From Pseudomonas nunensis (GTDB lineage Bacteria > Pseudomonadota > Gammaproteobacteria > Pseudomonadales > Pseudomonadaceae): a DNA stretch of 64,000 nt. Numbering within the stretch: position 1 is the stretch's first letter; every line of letters begins with the position of its first letter. Position numbers and translations under genes: made by a program. The stretch covers positions 64,501 through 128,500 of the forward strand of contig NZ_CP101125.1 of NCBI RefSeq assembly GCF_024296925.1, given 5' to 3'. Positions 37,662-46,429 of the stretch are shown here, piece after piece. The notes beneath the pieces were generated by a model, which did not search any database, was not told where the DNA came from, and was given only the letters and a program-made list of their open reading frames with translations.

Positions 37662-38291
37662 ATGCGCGAAACCCCTGTAGTGATTGATGGCCCCGTCGGT
37701 CAACTGGAAAGTTTGTACCTGGATAACGAGCAGCCGCGCGGCATTGCGCTGATCTGCCATCCGAACCCGGTGCAGGGCGGCACCATGCTCAATAAAGTTG
37801 TGTCGACCTTGCAGCGCACCGCTCGCGACGCCGGTTTGGTGACCCTGCGTTTCAATTACCGTGGCGTTGGCACCAGCGCAGGCAGCCACGACATGGGCAC
37901 CGGTGAAGTCGACGATGCCCAGGCGGCCGCCGAATGGCTGCGGGCCAAGCACCCGGAATTGCCGTTGACGCTGTTTGGTTTCTCTTTCGGTGGTTTTGTT
38001 GCTGCCAGCCTCGGCGGACGCCTGGAAGCGCAGGGCGAACAGCTGAAACATCTGTTCATGGTCGCGCCGGCGGTGATGCGCCTCGGCGATCAGGATCAAC
38101 TGCCGCAACACGGCGAGCTGACCCTGATCCAGCCGGAAACCGACGAAGTCATCGATCCGCAGCTCGTCTACGACTGGTCCGACAAACTCGATCGCCCCCA
38201 TGAGCTGCTGAAAGTGGCAGAATGCGGACACTTTTTTCATGGCAAGCTGACCGATCTCAAGGATCTGATCCTGCCGCGTCTTTCGAATTGA
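37662..38291 (+). CDS. Alpha/beta hydrolase
   Basis: 209 residues. The nucleophile elbow is GFSFGG (Ser near residue 109), with a conserved RGIALICHPNPVQGGTMLNK opening and a C-terminal catalytic His (GHFFHGKL). It matches the small CocE/dienelactone-hydrolase-like group found upstream of trpS in Pseudomonas. The substrate is unknown. The start at 37662 gives the family N-terminus; the frame is open for 51 codons further upstream without support. Gap to trpS is 24 bp. Confidence 0.88.
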   Translation: MRETPVVIDGPVGQLESLYLDNEQPRGIALICHPNPVQGGTMLNKVVSTLQRTARDAGLVTLRFNYRGVGTSAGSHDMGTGEVDDAQAAAEWLRAKHPELPLTLFGFSFGGFVAASLGGRLEAQGEQLKHLFMVAPAVMRLGDQDQLPQHGELTLIQPETDEVIDPQLVYDWSDKLDRPHELLKVAECGHFFHGKLTDLKDLILPRLSN

Positions 38292-38315
38292 TTGCAGTCT
38301 GACAAGCGATTACCC

Positions 38316-39671
38316 ATGACGACTCGTACCCGTATCCTCACCGGCATCACCACCACCGGCACGCCGCACCTGGGCAACTACGCCGGCGCCATCCGCCCGG
38401 CGATCGTCGCCAGCCGTGACAGCAATGCCGATTCGTTCTACTTCCTGGCCGACTACCACGCCCTGATCAAATGCGATGACCCGCTGCGCATCCAGCGCTC
38501 GCGTCTGGAAATCGCCGCGACCTGGCTGGCCGGTGGCCTCGACGTCGATCGCGTGACCTTCTATCGCCAGTCCGACATTCCGGAAATCCCTGAGCTGACC
38601 TGGCTGCTGACCTGCGTTGCCGCCAAGGGCCTGCTCAATCGCGCCCACGCCTACAAGGCCTCGGTGGACAAGAACGTCGAAACCGGCGAAGACCCGGATG
38701 CCGGCATCACCATGGGCTTGTACAGCTACCCGGTGCTGATGGCTGCGGACATCCTGATGTTCAACGCGCACAAAGTGCCGGTTGGTCGTGACCAGATCCA
38801 GCACGTGGAAATGGCCCGGGACATCGGACAGCGCTTCAACCACCTGTTTGGCCAGGGCAAAGAATTCTTCACCATGCCGGAGGCGCTGATCGAAGAAAGC
38901 GTCGCCACGCTGCCAGGCCTCGACGGTCGCAAGATGTCGAAAAGCTACGACAACACTATTCCGTTGTTCAGCAGCGCCAAAGAAATGAAGGACGCGATTT
39001 CGCGGATCGTCACCGACTCCCGTGCACCGGGCGAAGCGAAAGATCCAGACAACTCGCACCTGTTCACCCTGTTCCAGGCCTTCGCCACCCCGGCGCAGTC
39101 CGACGAATTCCGCAGCGAACTGCTGCAAGGCTTGGGTTGGGGCGAGGCGAAGAATCGTCTGTTCCAGTTGCTCGACAGCGAGCTGGGTGAATCTCGCGAG
39201 CGCTATCACCAGTTGATCGAACGTCCGGCGGACTTGGAAGACATGCTGCAGATCGGCGCGAAAAAGGCTCGCTCGGTGGCCACGCCGTTCCTTCACGAAC
39301 TGCGCGAAGCGGTCGGCCTGCGTTCTTTCGTCGCCCAGACCCAAGTCGCTGCGACGACCAAGAAGAAAGCTGCGAAGGCTGCGCGTTTCGTCAGCTTCCG
39401 CGAAGACGACGGCAGTTTCCGCTTCCGTCTGCTGGCGGCCGATGGCGAGCAACTGCTGCTGTCGCGCAACTTTGCCGACGGCAAAACCGCCGGCCAGGTG
39501 ACCAAGCAACTGCAAGCGGGCCAGCCTCTGGACGTGCGCAGCGAAGACCTGAGCTTCAGCGTCTGGCTGGAAGGCGAGTGCGTCGGCGACAGCCCGGCCT
39601 TCGCTGACAGCGCCGCTCGCGACGTCGCCATCGACGCCCTGCGCGTTGCGTTGACGCCGGTTCAGGAATAA
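38316..39671 (+). CDS. trpS: Tryptophan--tRNA ligase with C-terminal YegP-like extension
   Basis: 451 residues, against about 334 for E. coli TrpS. The class I core is complete: TGTPHLGNYAGAIRP (HIGH equivalent) and GRKMSKSYDNTIP (KMSKS). After a lysine/alanine linker (TKKKAAKAA) residues about 355-451 add a small domain, DGSFRFRLLAADGEQLLLSR, that resembles a YegP/DUF1508 unit with a weaker second copy. The start at 38316 is chosen from the family N-terminus. Confidence 0.95.
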   Translation: MTTRTRILTGITTTGTPHLGNYAGAIRPAIVASRDSNADSFYFLADYHALIKCDDPLRIQRSRLEIAATWLAGGLDVDRVTFYRQSDIPEIPELTWLLTCVAAKGLLNRAHAYKASVDKNVETGEDPDAGITMGLYSYPVLMAADILMFNAHKVPVGRDQIQHVEMARDIGQRFNHLFGQGKEFFTMPEALIEESVATLPGLDGRKMSKSYDNTIPLFSSAKEMKDAISRIVTDSRAPGEAKDPDNSHLFTLFQAFATPAQSDEFRSELLQGLGWGEAKNRLFQLLDSELGESRERYHQLIERPADLEDMLQIGAKKARSVATPFLHELREAVGLRSFVAQTQVAATTKKKAAKAARFVSFREDDGSFRFRLLAADGEQLLLSRNFADGKTAGQVTKQLQAGQPLDVRSEDLSFSVWLEGECVGDSPAFADSAARDVAIDALRVALTPVQE

Positions 39672-39711
39672 ATCAGCGGCTCGACCCGACCAAGGGCCGA
39701 TTGCCATTCCC

Positions 39712-39745
39712 ACGGGCCGTCGCTACAGTGACGGCCCGTTTTTGT
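39712..39745 (+). terminator. Rho-independent terminator after trpS
   Basis: ACGGGCCGTC and GACGGCCCGT form the stem, followed by TTTTTGTT. Confidence 0.88.
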
Positions 39746-39762
39746 TGCCTTGCTAACGAATT

Positions 39763-40857
39763 ATGACGCCCCTAGAACGATATCAAGCTGATCTGAAACG
39801 CCCGGAATTCTTCCATGACGCCGCGCAGGAAACTGCGGTGCGTCATTTGCAGCGCCTGTACGACGATCTGGTCGCGGCCTCGCAGAGCAAGCCGGGCCTG
39901 TTCGGCAAACTGTTTGGCAAAAAAGACCAGGCGCCGGTCAAGGGCCTGTACTTCTGGGGCGGCGTTGGCCGTGGCAAGACCTACCTGGTCGACACCTTCT
40001 TCGAAGCCCTGCCGTTCAAGGAAAAGGTGCGGACGCACTTCCACCGCTTCATGAAGCGTGTGCACGAAGAGATGAAGACCCTCGGTGGCGAGAAAAACCC
40101 GCTGACCATCATCGCCAAGCGCTTCTCCGACGAAGCCCGGGTGATCTGTTTCGATGAATTCTTCGTGTCTGATATCACCGACGCGATGATCCTCGGCACG
40201 TTGATGGAAGAACTGTTCAAGAACGGCGTGACCCTGGTCGCGACCTCGAACATCGTGCCGGACGGTTTGTACAAGGACGGCCTGCAACGTGCGCGCTTCC
40301 TGCCGGCCATCGCGCTGATCAAGCAGAACACCGACATCGTCAACGTCGACAGCGGCGTCGATTATCGTCTGCGTCACCTTGAACAAGCCGAGCTGTTCCA
40401 CTTCCCGCTCGACGAAGCGTCCCACGAAAGCCTGCGCAAAAGCTTCCGTGCCCTGACGCCGGAATGCACGGCCGCCATCGAAAACGATGTGCTGATGATC
40501 GAAAACCGCGAAATCCGTGCCTTGCGCACCTGTGATGACGTGGCCTGGTTCGACTTCCGCGAATTGTGCGACGGCCCGCGCAGCCAGAACGATTACATCG
40601 AACTGGGTAAGATCTTCCACGCCGTGTTGCTCAGCGGTGTCGAGCAGATGAGCGTCACCACCGACGACATCGCCCGACGCTTTATCAACATGGTCGACGA
40701 GTTCTACGACCGTAACGTGAAGCTGATCATTTCTGCCGAAGTCGAGCTCAAAGACCTGTACACCGGCGGTCGCTTGAACTTCGAATTCCAGCGTACGCTG
40801 AGTCGTCTGCTGGAAATGCAGTCTCACGAATTCCTGTCACGGGCGCATAAGCCTTAG
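39763..40857 (+). CDS. zapE: Cell division protein ZapE (AFG1-like ATPase)
   Basis: 364 residues. Walker A is GGVGRGKTYL (about 66-75) and Walker B VICFDEFFVSD (about 127-137), with downstream sensor ATSNIVPDGLYKDGLQR. ZapE associates with the Z-ring under stress. Length and gene position beside trpS match PAO1 PA4438. The terminator for trpS separates the two. Confidence 0.94.
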   Translation: MTPLERYQADLKRPEFFHDAAQETAVRHLQRLYDDLVAASQSKPGLFGKLFGKKDQAPVKGLYFWGGVGRGKTYLVDTFFEALPFKEKVRTHFHRFMKRVHEEMKTLGGEKNPLTIIAKRFSDEARVICFDEFFVSDITDAMILGTLMEELFKNGVTLVATSNIVPDGLYKDGLQRARFLPAIALIKQNTDIVNVDSGVDYRLRHLEQAELFHFPLDEASHESLRKSFRALTPECTAAIENDVLMIENREIRALRTCDDVAWFDFRELCDGPRSQNDYIELGKIFHAVLLSGVEQMSVTTDDIARRFINMVDEFYDRNVKLIISAEVELKDLYTGGRLNFEFQRTLSRLLEMQSHEFLSRAHKP

Positions 40858-40888
40858 CGCGTAAAGAAAGTAGTACGTTTCGGAAAAT

Positions 40889-40920
40889 AAAAAGGGCCTG
40901 CACATGCAGGCCCTTTTTTT
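40889..40920 (+). terminator. Rho-independent terminator after zapE
   Basis: AAAAGGGCCTGCA and TGCAGGCCC form the stem, followed by seven T residues. Confidence 0.92.
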
Positions 40921-40936
40921 GTGCGCTGAAGATCCC

Positions 40937-41027
40937 CTGTGGGAGCGGGCTTGCTCGCGAAAGCGGTGTGTCAGTCGACATCAATGTTGAATGTCAGTCC
41001 GCATTCGCGAGCAAGCCCGCTCCCACA
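40937..41027. repeat. Paired REP palindrome
   Basis: CTGTGGGAGCGGGCTTGCTC and its complement flank a spacer of about 38 bp, between the convergent zapE and GlxA-type genes. Confidence 0.8.
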
Positions 41028-41046
41028 TTATTGGATTTCTGTGGTG

Positions 41047-42042
41047 TCAGGCCGCCTGCTGAAACTGCTGCCGATACTGGTTCGGCGATAACTCAGTGTG
41101 CTGGCGGAACAGCCGCGCAAAGAAGCTCGCATCGTCGTAACCCACCTCATAACTGATGGTCTTGATGCTCTTGCGGCTGCCGGATAACAAGCCCTTGGCG
41201 GTCTCGATACGCAGGCGTTGCAGGTAGTGCAACGGCTTGTCACCGGTGGCGGTCTGGAAGCGGCGCATGAAGTTGCGAATGCTCATGCCGTGTTCGCGGG
41301 CCACGTCTTCGAAGCGGAACTTGTCGGCAAAGTGTTCTTCGAGCCAGTGCTGGATTTGCAGGATGATCACGTCCTGGTGCAGCTTCTGCCCGCCGAAACC
41401 GATCCGGCCCGGTGCGTAGCTGCGCTGCACTTCGTAGAGGATGTCCCGGGCCACGGCCTGGGCCACGTTGGCGCCGCAGAAACGCTCGATCAAGTAGATG
41501 TAGAGGTCGCACGCCGAGGTCGTACCGCCGGCGCAATACAGGTTGTCCGCGTCGGTCAGGTGTTTGTCCTGATTGAGGTGAACCTGCGGGTAGCGCTCGG
41601 CGAACGCGTTGAAGAAGCGCCAGTAAGTGGTCGCTTCCTTGCCGTTGAGCAGCCCGGCTTCCGCCAGCCAGAACACCCCGGTGGCTTCGCCGCACAGCAC
41701 CGCGCCGCGAGCGTGTTGCTCACGCAGCCACGGCAGCACCTGTGGATAACGTTTGCACAGTGTTTCGAAGTCGTCCCAGAAGGCCGGGAGGATGATGATG
41801 TCAGCGTTTTCCAGGCCGCCGTCTACCGGCATGATCACATCGCTGAAGCTGTTTACCGGTTTGCCGTCGGGGCTGACCAGCCGGGTTTCGAACGCCGGTG
41901 TCAGGCCGTGGCCCAGTTGTTTGCCGTAGCGCAGGCTGGCCAGGTGGAAGAAATCCTTGGCTTGCATGAGGGTGGAAGCGAAAACCCGGTCGATAGCCAG
42001 GATGCTGACGCGCCGCAGGGGCGTGGAGACTTGGTTAGACAT
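41047..42042 (-). CDS. GlxA family AraC-type transcriptional regulator
   Basis: 331 residues. The N-terminal DJ-1/PfpI-like domain (VSILAIDRVFASTL, ADIIILPAFWDD, GAVLCGEATGVFWLAEAG) is followed by an AraC helix-turn-helix pair (GMSIRNFMRRFQTATGDKPL and ISYEVGYDDASFFARLFRQH). It is divergent from the acyl-CoA dehydrogenase gene, so it is a likely controller of it. It corresponds in position to PA4436. The effector is unknown. Confidence 0.9.
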   Translation of the reverse strand: MSNQVSTPLRRVSILAIDRVFASTLMQAKDFFHLASLRYGKQLGHGLTPAFETRLVSPDGKPVNSFSDVIMPVDGGLENADIIILPAFWDDFETLCKRYPQVLPWLREQHARGAVLCGEATGVFWLAEAGLLNGKEATTYWRFFNAFAERYPQVHLNQDKHLTDADNLYCAGGTTSACDLYIYLIERFCGANVAQAVARDILYEVQRSYAPGRIGFGGQKLHQDVIILQIQHWLEEHFADKFRFEDVAREHGMSIRNFMRRFQTATGDKPLHYLQRLRIETAKGLLSGSRKSIKTISYEVGYDDASFFARLFRQHTELSPNQYRQQFQQAA

Positions 42043-42187
42043 AATTCAACTTTATTCTTATAGGGGAAAGTGGTCACCAGACGGCTGGATCGTCTTATTT
42101 TTTGTCTGATGTGTCCAGTGTCCTGTATCGGAAGCGGGGCTTAGTCTCTGAAGGTCATTTCCTTCTAACAATAACGACAGGTGCCGC

Positions 42188-43324
42188 ATGATTCCCAGAA
42201 CCTTGTTCAGTTCCGAGCACGAACTCTTTCGCGACAGCGTGCGAACGTTCCTCGAAAAAGAGGCCGTGCCGTTCCATGGGCAATGGGAAAAACAGGGCTA
42301 CATCGACCGTCAACTCTGGAACAAGGCGGGGGAGGCGGGGATGCTTTGTTCACACCTGCCGGAGGAATACGGCGGGCTGGGGGCGGACTTTCTCTACAGC
42401 GCGGTGGTGATCGAGGAGGTCGGTCGTCTCGGCTTGACCGGGATCGGTTTCTCGCTGCATTCGGACATCGTCGCGCCGTACATCCTGCATTACGGCAGCG
42501 AAGCGCTGAAACACAAATACCTGCCGAAACTGGTGTCTGGCGAGATGGTCACGGCGATTGCCATGACCGAGCCGGGCGCCGGCTCCGACCTGCAAGGGGT
42601 GAAAACCACCGCAGTGCTGGACGGTGATGAGTATGTGATCAACGGCTCGAAAACTTTCATCACCAACGGCTTTCTCGCAGACCTGGTGATCGTCGTCGCC
42701 AAGACCGATCCGAAGGCCGGCGCCAAGGGCACGAGCCTGTTTCTGGTGGAAGCCAACACGCCAGGCTTTGCCAAGGGCAAGCGCCTGGAAAAAGTCGGAA
42801 TGAAGGCTCAGGACACGTCGGAATTGTTCTTCCAGGACGTACGCGTGCCAAAGGAAAACCTGTTGGGCCAGGCCGGGATGGGCTTCGCCTACCTGATGCA
42901 GGAATTGCCGCAAGAACGTCTGACCGTGGCTGTCGGCGGGCTTGCTTCGGCCGAAGCAGCGCTGCAATGGACGCTGGATTACACCCGCGAGCGCAAGGCG
43001 TTCGGCAAGGCGATTGCCGACTTCCAGAACACCCGCTTCAAACTGGCGGAAATGGCGACTGAAATTCAGATTGGCCGAGTGTTCGTCGACAAATGCCTGG
43101 AGCTGCACCTGCAAGGCAAGCTCGACGTGCCGACGGCGGCGATGGCGAAATACTGGGGCACGGACCTGCAATGCAAGGTGCTCGACGAATGCGTGCAGTT
43201 GCATGGCGGCTACGGGTTCATGTGGGAATACCCGGTGGCCCGGGCGTGGGCGGATGCGCGGGTACAGCGGATCTATGCTGGTACCAATGAGATCATGAAG
43301 GAGATTATTGCGCGGTCGCTTTGA
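42188..43324 (+). CDS. Acyl-CoA dehydrogenase
   Basis: 378-residue FAD enzyme that introduces a trans double bond into acyl-CoA. Signature segments are AIAMTEPGAGSDLQGVKTTA (FAD and substrate), LNGSKTFITNG-like VINGSKTFITNG, and the C-terminal QLHGGYGFMWEYPVARAWAD and RIYAGTNEIMKEIIARSL. It is most like long-chain or branched-chain members, but the specific acyl group is not settled. Position matches PA4435. Confidence 0.93.
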   Translation: MIPRTLFSSEHELFRDSVRTFLEKEAVPFHGQWEKQGYIDRQLWNKAGEAGMLCSHLPEEYGGLGADFLYSAVVIEEVGRLGLTGIGFSLHSDIVAPYILHYGSEALKHKYLPKLVSGEMVTAIAMTEPGAGSDLQGVKTTAVLDGDEYVINGSKTFITNGFLADLVIVVAKTDPKAGAKGTSLFLVEANTPGFAKGKRLEKVGMKAQDTSELFFQDVRVPKENLLGQAGMGFAYLMQELPQERLTVAVGGLASAEAALQWTLDYTRERKAFGKAIADFQNTRFKLAEMATEIQIGRVFVDKCLELHLQGKLDVPTAAMAKYWGTDLQCKVLDECVQLHGGYGFMWEYPVARAWADARVQRIYAGTNEIMKEIIARSL

Positions 43325-43345
43325 TTTTGAGTTGACTGGACTGGC

Positions 43346-43433
43346 GCCTTCGCGAGCAAGCCCGCTCCCACATTCGACCTCATTCTTCTGGGAGAACTCA
43401 GTTAAATGTGGGAGCGGGCTTGCTCGCGAAGGC
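43346..43433. repeat. Paired REP palindrome
   Basis: GCCTTCGCGAGCAAGCCCGC and its complement flank about 40 bp between the convergent dehydrogenase and aldo-keto reductase genes. The right arm runs into GGCTTTTTAT, so it may also end transcription on the plus strand. Confidence 0.8.
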
Positions 43434-43447
43434 TTTTTATCTGGCGA

Positions 43448-44488
43448 TCAAGGCGCCGGATTCGGGTGATCCTTGTGAATCGCCTCGATCCCCGCGAGCA
43501 CTTCATCGGAAAGTTTCAGCTCGAAACTCTCTAAATTGCTTTCAAGCTGCTCCAGCGTCGTCGCACCAATGATGTTGCTGGTCACGAACGGCTGTTGTGT
43601 CACGAAAGCCAACGCCATCTGCGCCGGGTCCAGGCCGTGCTCACGCGCCAGTGCGACATAACGGCTGCATGCTGCTTCCGACTGCGCGTTGAAATAGCGG
43701 CTGAAGCGGCTGTAGAGGCTCAGGCGACCTTTCGGTGGACGTGCGCCACCTTCGTACTTGCCCGACAGGAAACCGAACGCCAGGGGCGAATAGGCGAGCA
43801 GGCCGCATTGTTCGCGAATGGCGATTTCCGCCAGGCCTACTTCAAAGCTGCGGTTGAGGAGGTTGTACGGGTTCTGGATCGACACGGCGCGCGGCCAGCC
43901 TCGGGCCTCGGCCAGGGCGAGGAAGCGCATGGTGCCCCACGGGGTTTCGTTGGACAGGCCGATGTGGCGGATCTTGCCGGCCTTGACCTGTTCGTCGAGC
44001 GCTTCGAGGGTGTCTTCCAGTGGCGTCAGGTTGGCTTCGATCTTGTGCTTGTAGCCCAACTGACCGAAGAAATTGGTGCTGCGCTCCGGCCAGTGCAGTT
44101 GATAGAGATCGATGTAGTCGGTCTGCAGGCGCTTGAGGCTGGCGTCCACCGCTTCGGTGATGTGCTGGCGGTTGTGGCGCAGGTTTTTGTCGCGGATGTA
44201 GTCGATGGTATTGCCGGGGCCGGCGATCTTGCTGGCGAGGATCCAGTCGGCACGATCGCCGCGACTCTTGAAGTAATTACCGATGTAGCGCTCGGTGGTG
44301 GCGTAGGTTTCGGCCTTGGGTGGCACCGGGTACATTTCGGCGGTGTCGATGAAATTGATCCCGGCGCCTTTGGCCCTTTCTATCTGCGCGAAGGCTTCAG
44401 CCTCGCTGTTTTGCTCGCCCCAGGTCATGGTTCCGAGACAGATTGCACTCACGTTCAGATTGGTTCGGCCTAGCTGGCGATAGTCCAT
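43448..44488 (-). CDS. tas: NADP(H)-dependent aldo-keto reductase, Tas-like
   Basis: 346 residues, the same length as E. coli Tas, and the sequence follows it closely: CLGTMTWGEQNSEAEA, FIDTAEMYPVPPK (catalytic Asp/Tyr), ASKIAGPG (Lys), LYQLHWPERSTNFFGQLGY (His). The C-terminus HGLDPAQMALAFV and IIGATTLEQL is typical. It reduces carbonyl compounds with NADPH; the physiological substrate is unknown. The start at 44488 has CAAGGAGC just upstream. Confidence 0.9.
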   Translation of the reverse strand: MDYRQLGRTNLNVSAICLGTMTWGEQNSEAEAFAQIERAKGAGINFIDTAEMYPVPPKAETYATTERYIGNYFKSRGDRADWILASKIAGPGNTIDYIRDKNLRHNRQHITEAVDASLKRLQTDYIDLYQLHWPERSTNFFGQLGYKHKIEANLTPLEDTLEALDEQVKAGKIRHIGLSNETPWGTMRFLALAEARGWPRAVSIQNPYNLLNRSFEVGLAEIAIREQCGLLAYSPLAFGFLSGKYEGGARPPKGRLSLYSRFSRYFNAQSEAACSRYVALAREHGLDPAQMALAFVTQQPFVTSNIIGATTLEQLESNLESFELKLSDEVLAGIEAIHKDHPNPAP

Positions 44489-44663
44489 CGGGTGCTCCTT
44501 GGGCAAAACAATCATAAAAGCAGGTTGAAATATTTTTCGCAATCTGCATAATTGCGCACCTCTTTCTGCAGTGGAAGTGATGCGCCGCCGCCGAAGAATC
44601 TTGCCGTTGAACGGACGCGCCGACCCGAGCCCCCGAAAGCGTCTGTATCCGGCTGCCTTTGAC

Positions 44664-44692
44664 TTGTCAAAGTACGCACTATTCAGTAAGAT
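44664..44692 (+). promoter_or_regulatory. Sigma-70 promoter of rplM-rpsI
   Basis: TTGTCA (44664-44669), 17-bp spacer, TAAGAT (44687-44692), 42 bp before the rplM start codon. A GC-rich inverted repeat CCGCC/GGCGG spans the predicted start site. Confidence 0.6.
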
Positions 44693-44733
44693 CCGCCGTC
44701 TAATTTACAGGGCGGCCCCTGAGGCTATAAAGA

Positions 44734-45162
44734 ATGAAAACTTTTACTGCTAAACCGGAAACAGTACAGCGCGACTGGTTTGTCGTCGACGCTGCAGGTC
44801 AGACCCTGGGTCGTCTGGCCACCGAAATCGCGAGCCGTCTGCGTGGCAAGCATAAAGCTGAGTACACTCCTCACGTTGACACCGGCGATTACATCGTCGT
44901 TATCAATGCCGAGCAGATTCGTGTAACTGGTGCTAAAACCACCGACAAGATCTACTACTCCCACTCCGGTTTCCCGGGCGGCATCAAGTCGATCAACTTC
45001 GAAAAGCTGATCGCTAAAGCCCCTGAGCGCGTGATCGAGACCGCGGTTAAAGGCATGCTGCCTAAGAACCCGCTGGGTCGCGACATGTATCGTAAGCTGA
45101 AAGTCTATGCGGGCGCTGTACACCCTCATACTGCTCAGCAGCCCCAAGAACTGAAGTTTTAA
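44734..45162 (+). CDS. rplM: 50S ribosomal protein L13
   Basis: 142 residues, the standard length. It begins [20 protein letters not shown] and contains [20 protein letters not shown] and the C-terminal [20 protein letters not shown]. It is part of the large-subunit 23S-binding set. It is followed after 14 bp by rpsI, the conserved L13-S9 operon. Confidence 0.98.
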   Translation: MKTFTAKPETVQRDWFVVDAAGQTLGRLATEIASRLRGKHKAEYTPHVDTGDYIVVINAEQIRVTGAKTTDKIYYSHSGFPGGIKSINFEKLIAKAPERVIETAVKGMLPKNPLGRDMYRKLKVYAGAVHPHTAQQPQELKF

Positions 45163-45176
45163 CGGAATAGTTCATT

Positions 45177-45569
45177 ATGTCGGCGACTCAAAATTACGGC
45201 ACTGGCCGTCGCAAGACCGCAACCGCACGCGTTTTCCTGCGTCCGGGTACTGGTAACATCTCCATCAACAACCGCACCCTGGAAAATTTCTTCGGCCGCG
45301 AAACTGCCCGCATGGTAGTTCGTCAGCCGCTGGAACTGACTGAGACTGTCGAGAAATTCGACATCTACGTCACCGTGATCGGTGGTGGTGTAAGTGGTCA
45401 AGCTGGCGCAATCCGCCACGGTATCACTCGCGCACTGATGCAGTACGACGAAACCCTGCGTGGCGCTCTGCGCAAAGCTGGCTTCGTTACTCGCGATGCT
45501 CGTGAAGTTGAACGTAAGAAAGTTGGTCTGCGTAAAGCGCGTAAGCGTCCGCAGTACTCGAAGCGTTAA
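45177..45569 (+). CDS. rpsI: 30S ribosomal protein S9
   Basis: 130 residues. It contains [20 protein letters not shown] and ends in the conserved KRPQYSKR tail that reaches the decoding centre. It is second in the rplM-rpsI operon and is followed by a strong terminator. Confidence 0.98.
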   Translation: MSATQNYGTGRRKTATARVFLRPGTGNISINNRTLENFFGRETARMVVRQPLELTETVEKFDIYVTVIGGGVSGQAGAIRHGITRALMQYDETLRGALRKAGFVTRDAREVERKKVGLRKARKRPQYSKR

Positions 45570-45589
45570 TTCGCTTCCACGTTCAAAAG

Positions 45590-45626
45590 AACGCCCAGTC
45601 TCCTCACGGAGCTGGGCGTTTTTTTA
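45590..45626 (+). terminator. Rho-independent terminator after rpsI
   Basis: AACGCCCAG and CTGGGCGTT form the stem, followed by a T-run; it separates the ribosomal operon from petABC. Confidence 0.9.
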
Positions 45627-45835
45627 TGCGTGCGATTTCTTAAAGAATTGCGCTGTGACAACTTGCCACATCCTTAGAGCCCCTATACTGCAAGGCTTGG
45701 CAGTGGAGCCCTTGGGTAATTACCTTGTCAGAATTGGGGCTTTTCATTACCATTCGGCAAAATTTTTATAAGTACATAGATTTACTTAGTAGATGCCTGA
45801 TTTAACAGGCCACAAAGCTGATGGGAGAGGACTGA

Positions 45836-46429
45836 ATGAGCAATGACGGCGTGAATGCAGGCCGGCGTCGCTTCTTGGTAGCAGCCACATCCGTGGTGGG
45901 TGCTGCAGGAGCGGTGGGGGCTGCGGTCCCGTTCGTGGGGTCATGGTTTCCCAGTGCCAAGGCGAAAGCCGCAGGTGCACCGGTGAAAGTGAATGTCAGC
46001 AAAATCGAGCCAGGCCAGCAGATGATTGCTGAGTGGCGCGGTCAGCCAGTATTCATTGTCCGCCGAACCGCGGAAATCCTGGGGAATCTGAAGAAGATCG
46101 AGGGCCAGTTGTCTGACCCGACCTCCAAGAACTCGACACAACCGACCTACGTTGATCCAGAAACGCGTTCGATCAAGCCAGAGGTCCTGCTGCTGATCGG
46201 TATCTGCACACACCTGGGTTGCTCGCCGACCTTCCGCCCTGAAGTGGCGCCTGCTGATCTGGGCAAAGACTGGGTAGGTGGTTATTTCTGCCCTTGCCAC
46301 GGTTCCCACTACGATCTGGCTGGCCGCGTCTACAAGTCGCAACCTGCGCCTTTGAACCTGCCAGTTCCCCCGCATTCCTATGAGACCGATGAGATTATTG
46401 TCATTGGCGTCGATACGGAGAAAGCGTGA
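45836..46429 (+). CDS. petA: Ubiquinol-cytochrome c reductase, Rieske iron-sulfur subunit
   Basis: 197 residues. A twin-arginine export motif (RRRFLVAA, about residues 10-17) precedes a hydrophobic anchor. The Rieske [2Fe-2S] ligands are in CTHLGC (124-129) and CPCHGS (152-157). It transfers electrons from ubiquinol to cytochrome c1 in complex III. GGGAGAGG precedes the start. It is first of the petABC operon. Confidence 0.98.
   Translation: MSNDGVNAGRRRFLVAATSVVGAAGAVGAAVPFVGSWFPSAKAKAAGAPVKVNVSKIEPGQQMIAEWRGQPVFIVRRTAEILGNLKKIEGQLSDPTSKNSTQPTYVDPETRSIKPEVLLLIGICTHLGCSPTFRPEVAPADLGKDWVGGYFCPCHGSHYDLAGRVYKSQPAPLNLPVPPHSYETDEIIVIGVDTEKA

Noticed and set aside
44693..44715. CCGCC/GGCGG hairpin as an L13 autoregulatory leader
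   Set aside because: Its left arm lies upstream of the predicted transcription start, so the hairpin would not be complete in the RNA.
45663..45689. TTGCCA/TATACT as the petABC promoter
   Set aside because: Spacing is only 15 bp; too weak to list as a feature, although the -10 alone may be real.
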